From the NCBI GenBank assembly GCA_947623455.1, contig OX392532.1, positions 48,983,058-49,047,057 of the forward strand: DNA of 64,000 nucleotides. Reading direction: 5' to 3'. Both the position numbers and the translations under genes were made by a program. The stretch comes from Mimachlamys varia (Eukaryota > Mollusca > Bivalvia > Pectinida > Pectinidae). Shown here piece after piece: positions 63,630-64,000 of this stretch. Below the pieces are notes generated by a model. The model saw nothing but the letters and a program-made list of their open reading frames with translations. It did no database searches and was not told the origin of the DNA. The first letter of the stretch is position 1. The number at the start of each line of letters is the position of its first letter.

Positions 63630-64000
63630 CTTAAGTATCTCGTCACACATACCTCTGTATCTAGTCATACAAACTTCTCTATCATGTCACACATACCTCT
63701 GTGTCTCGTCACACATATTTTTGTATCTTGTCACACAGACCTCGGTATTTGTTCACACAGACTTCTGTATCTTATCATACAAAGACTTCTGTTTCTCGTT
63801 ATGCAGATTTCTGTATCTCGTCACACAGACTCCTGTATCTTATCATACAAAGACTTCTGTTTCTCGTTACAAAGACTTCTGTATCTCGTCACACAGACTT
63901 CTGTATCTTTTCAAACGGACTTCTGTATCATGTTACACATACTTCTGTATCTCGTCACACCGACTTCTGTATCTTTTCACATAGATTTCTTCGTTTTCAC
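63630..64000 (+). repeat. HOR unit H31, partial (5' end only)
   Basis: This is the start of another unit, cut by the window end within the first 'cacatagatttcttcg' monomer. One 22-bp monomer is missing near 63760: TTCACACAGACTTCTG runs directly into TATCTTATCATAC, where H30 has an extra TATCTTGTCACACAG monomer. TTTCAAACGGAC and ATGCAGATTTCTG are type-A marks. Confidence 0.9.

Larger units (their letters stand above)
1..64000 (+). repeat. 22-bp satellite array filling the window
   Basis: The whole window is head-to-tail copies of a 22-bp monomer whose 20-base core is TTCTGTATCTTGTCACACAG. Common variants are 21 bp (TATTTGTCACAC, one C lost), 22 bp with CTCGTC, CCCGTC or TTCGTC in place of CTTGTC, and 24 bp (TATCATACAAAG). 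No inverted copy and no unrelated insertion was seen, and both window ends lie inside the array. There is no stretch without repeats, so no gene, tRNA, rRNA, transposon or unique DNA can be placed. A eukaryotic satellite is the only reasonable reading. Its chromosomal role (centromeric, pericentromeric, subtelomeric) cannot be told from this sequence. Confidence 0.98.

Noticed and set aside
1..64000. Dozens of forward-strand open reading frames of 60-539 codons with similar Cys/His-rich proteins
   Set aside because: All are translations of the 22-bp satellite. All three forward frames are equally open, the proteins are rotations of one 22-residue repeat, most start at non-ATG codons, and T-tract slippage and non-multiple-of-3 modules shift the frame from unit to unit.
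1..64000. CRISPR-like array of short direct repeats
   Set aside because: The repeats abut with no unique spacers, vary in sequence and extend for 64 kb without cas genes or a leader.
1..64000. Zinc-finger-like Cys and His spacing in the translated repeat
   Set aside because: The C-H-x3-C-x3-H pattern follows from TGTCACAC being read in one frame. The other frames of the same DNA are just as open, and nothing favours this one.
1..64000. CENP-B box or telomere repeat
   Set aside because: I saw no match to the CENP-B box pattern (TTCG followed by a CGGG element) and no TTAGGG- or TTTAGGG-type arrays. The TTCG strings present (TTTCTTCGTTTTC) lack the rest of the box.
1..64000. TGTCA in each monomer as a binding site for TALE-type homeodomain proteins (TGACA core)
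   Set aside because: A 5-base match in a 22-base repeat is expected by chance, and nothing around it supports regulation.

Overview
This window is one uninterrupted satellite DNA array with no gene in it. From base 1 to base 64000 it is built head-to-tail from a 22-bp monomer (20-base core TTCTGTATCTTGTCACACAG, completed by AC) and variants of 21 to 24 bp. All copies lie in the same orientation. I see no unique flank, transposon, RNA gene or convincing coding sequence, and the array runs off both ends. Tens of kilobases of head-to-tail satellite with higher-order structure point to a eukaryotic nuclear genome (centromeric, pericentromeric, subtelomeric or other heterochromatin). The sequence does not let me name the species.

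The monomers form a higher-order repeat (HOR) of about 2.0-2.2 kb, roughly 90-99 monomers. A single CTTAAG marks each unit, and I used it as the boundary: 31 sites, giving 30 complete intervals (H1-H30) and two partial ends (H0, H31). Landmarks inside a typical unit, in order: CTTAAG; two TATCATACAAAG monomers; TTTCAAAC; a 'cacatagatttcttcg' monomer; a T8-T11 tract; paired CAGCTTTCTG monomers; TTTTAAAAC; a 'cacataggtttc' monomer; GGGTTTTTT; in some units GTAACTCGTC..GTCAAACATAC blocks; a first TTTGTACATAC block; CATATG; GACATCGG or GACATCAG; CTTCTTCATAGTC; a second TTTGTACACAC block; TATCG-A7-GTT; TCGAACATAC; TTTTGCATC; CTTCTAAATC; the next CTTAAG.

Layout. Bases 1-4945 are the most irregular part, with odd monomers and local duplications. 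Bases 4946-8502 hold two type-B-like units. Bases 8503-35730 are a homogeneous run of type-A units, including exact or near-exact 2174-2176-bp copies and a duplicated two-unit block (24081-33555). Bases 35731-44015 are heavily rearranged by deletions and partial duplications. Bases 42002-50019 are a second two-unit block of about 4.0 kb present twice. Bases 50020-64000 interleave type A units (2042-2044 bp) and type B units (1996 bp).

Unit lengths obey simple arithmetic. A complete type-A unit is 2166 bp plus its T-tract length. The other type-A-derived units from 21.9 to 33.6 kb, and H24, H25 and H28, differ by whole modules of 43, 68, 90, 202, 395 or 438 bp. A type-B unit is 1988 bp plus its T tract. 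The module sizes match distances between paralogous blocks inside the unit, as expected from unequal crossing-over or out-of-register gene conversion. The many long open reading frames are a by-product: the monomer has no stop codon in any forward frame and 22 is not a multiple of 3, so all three forward frames read the same 22-residue repeat.
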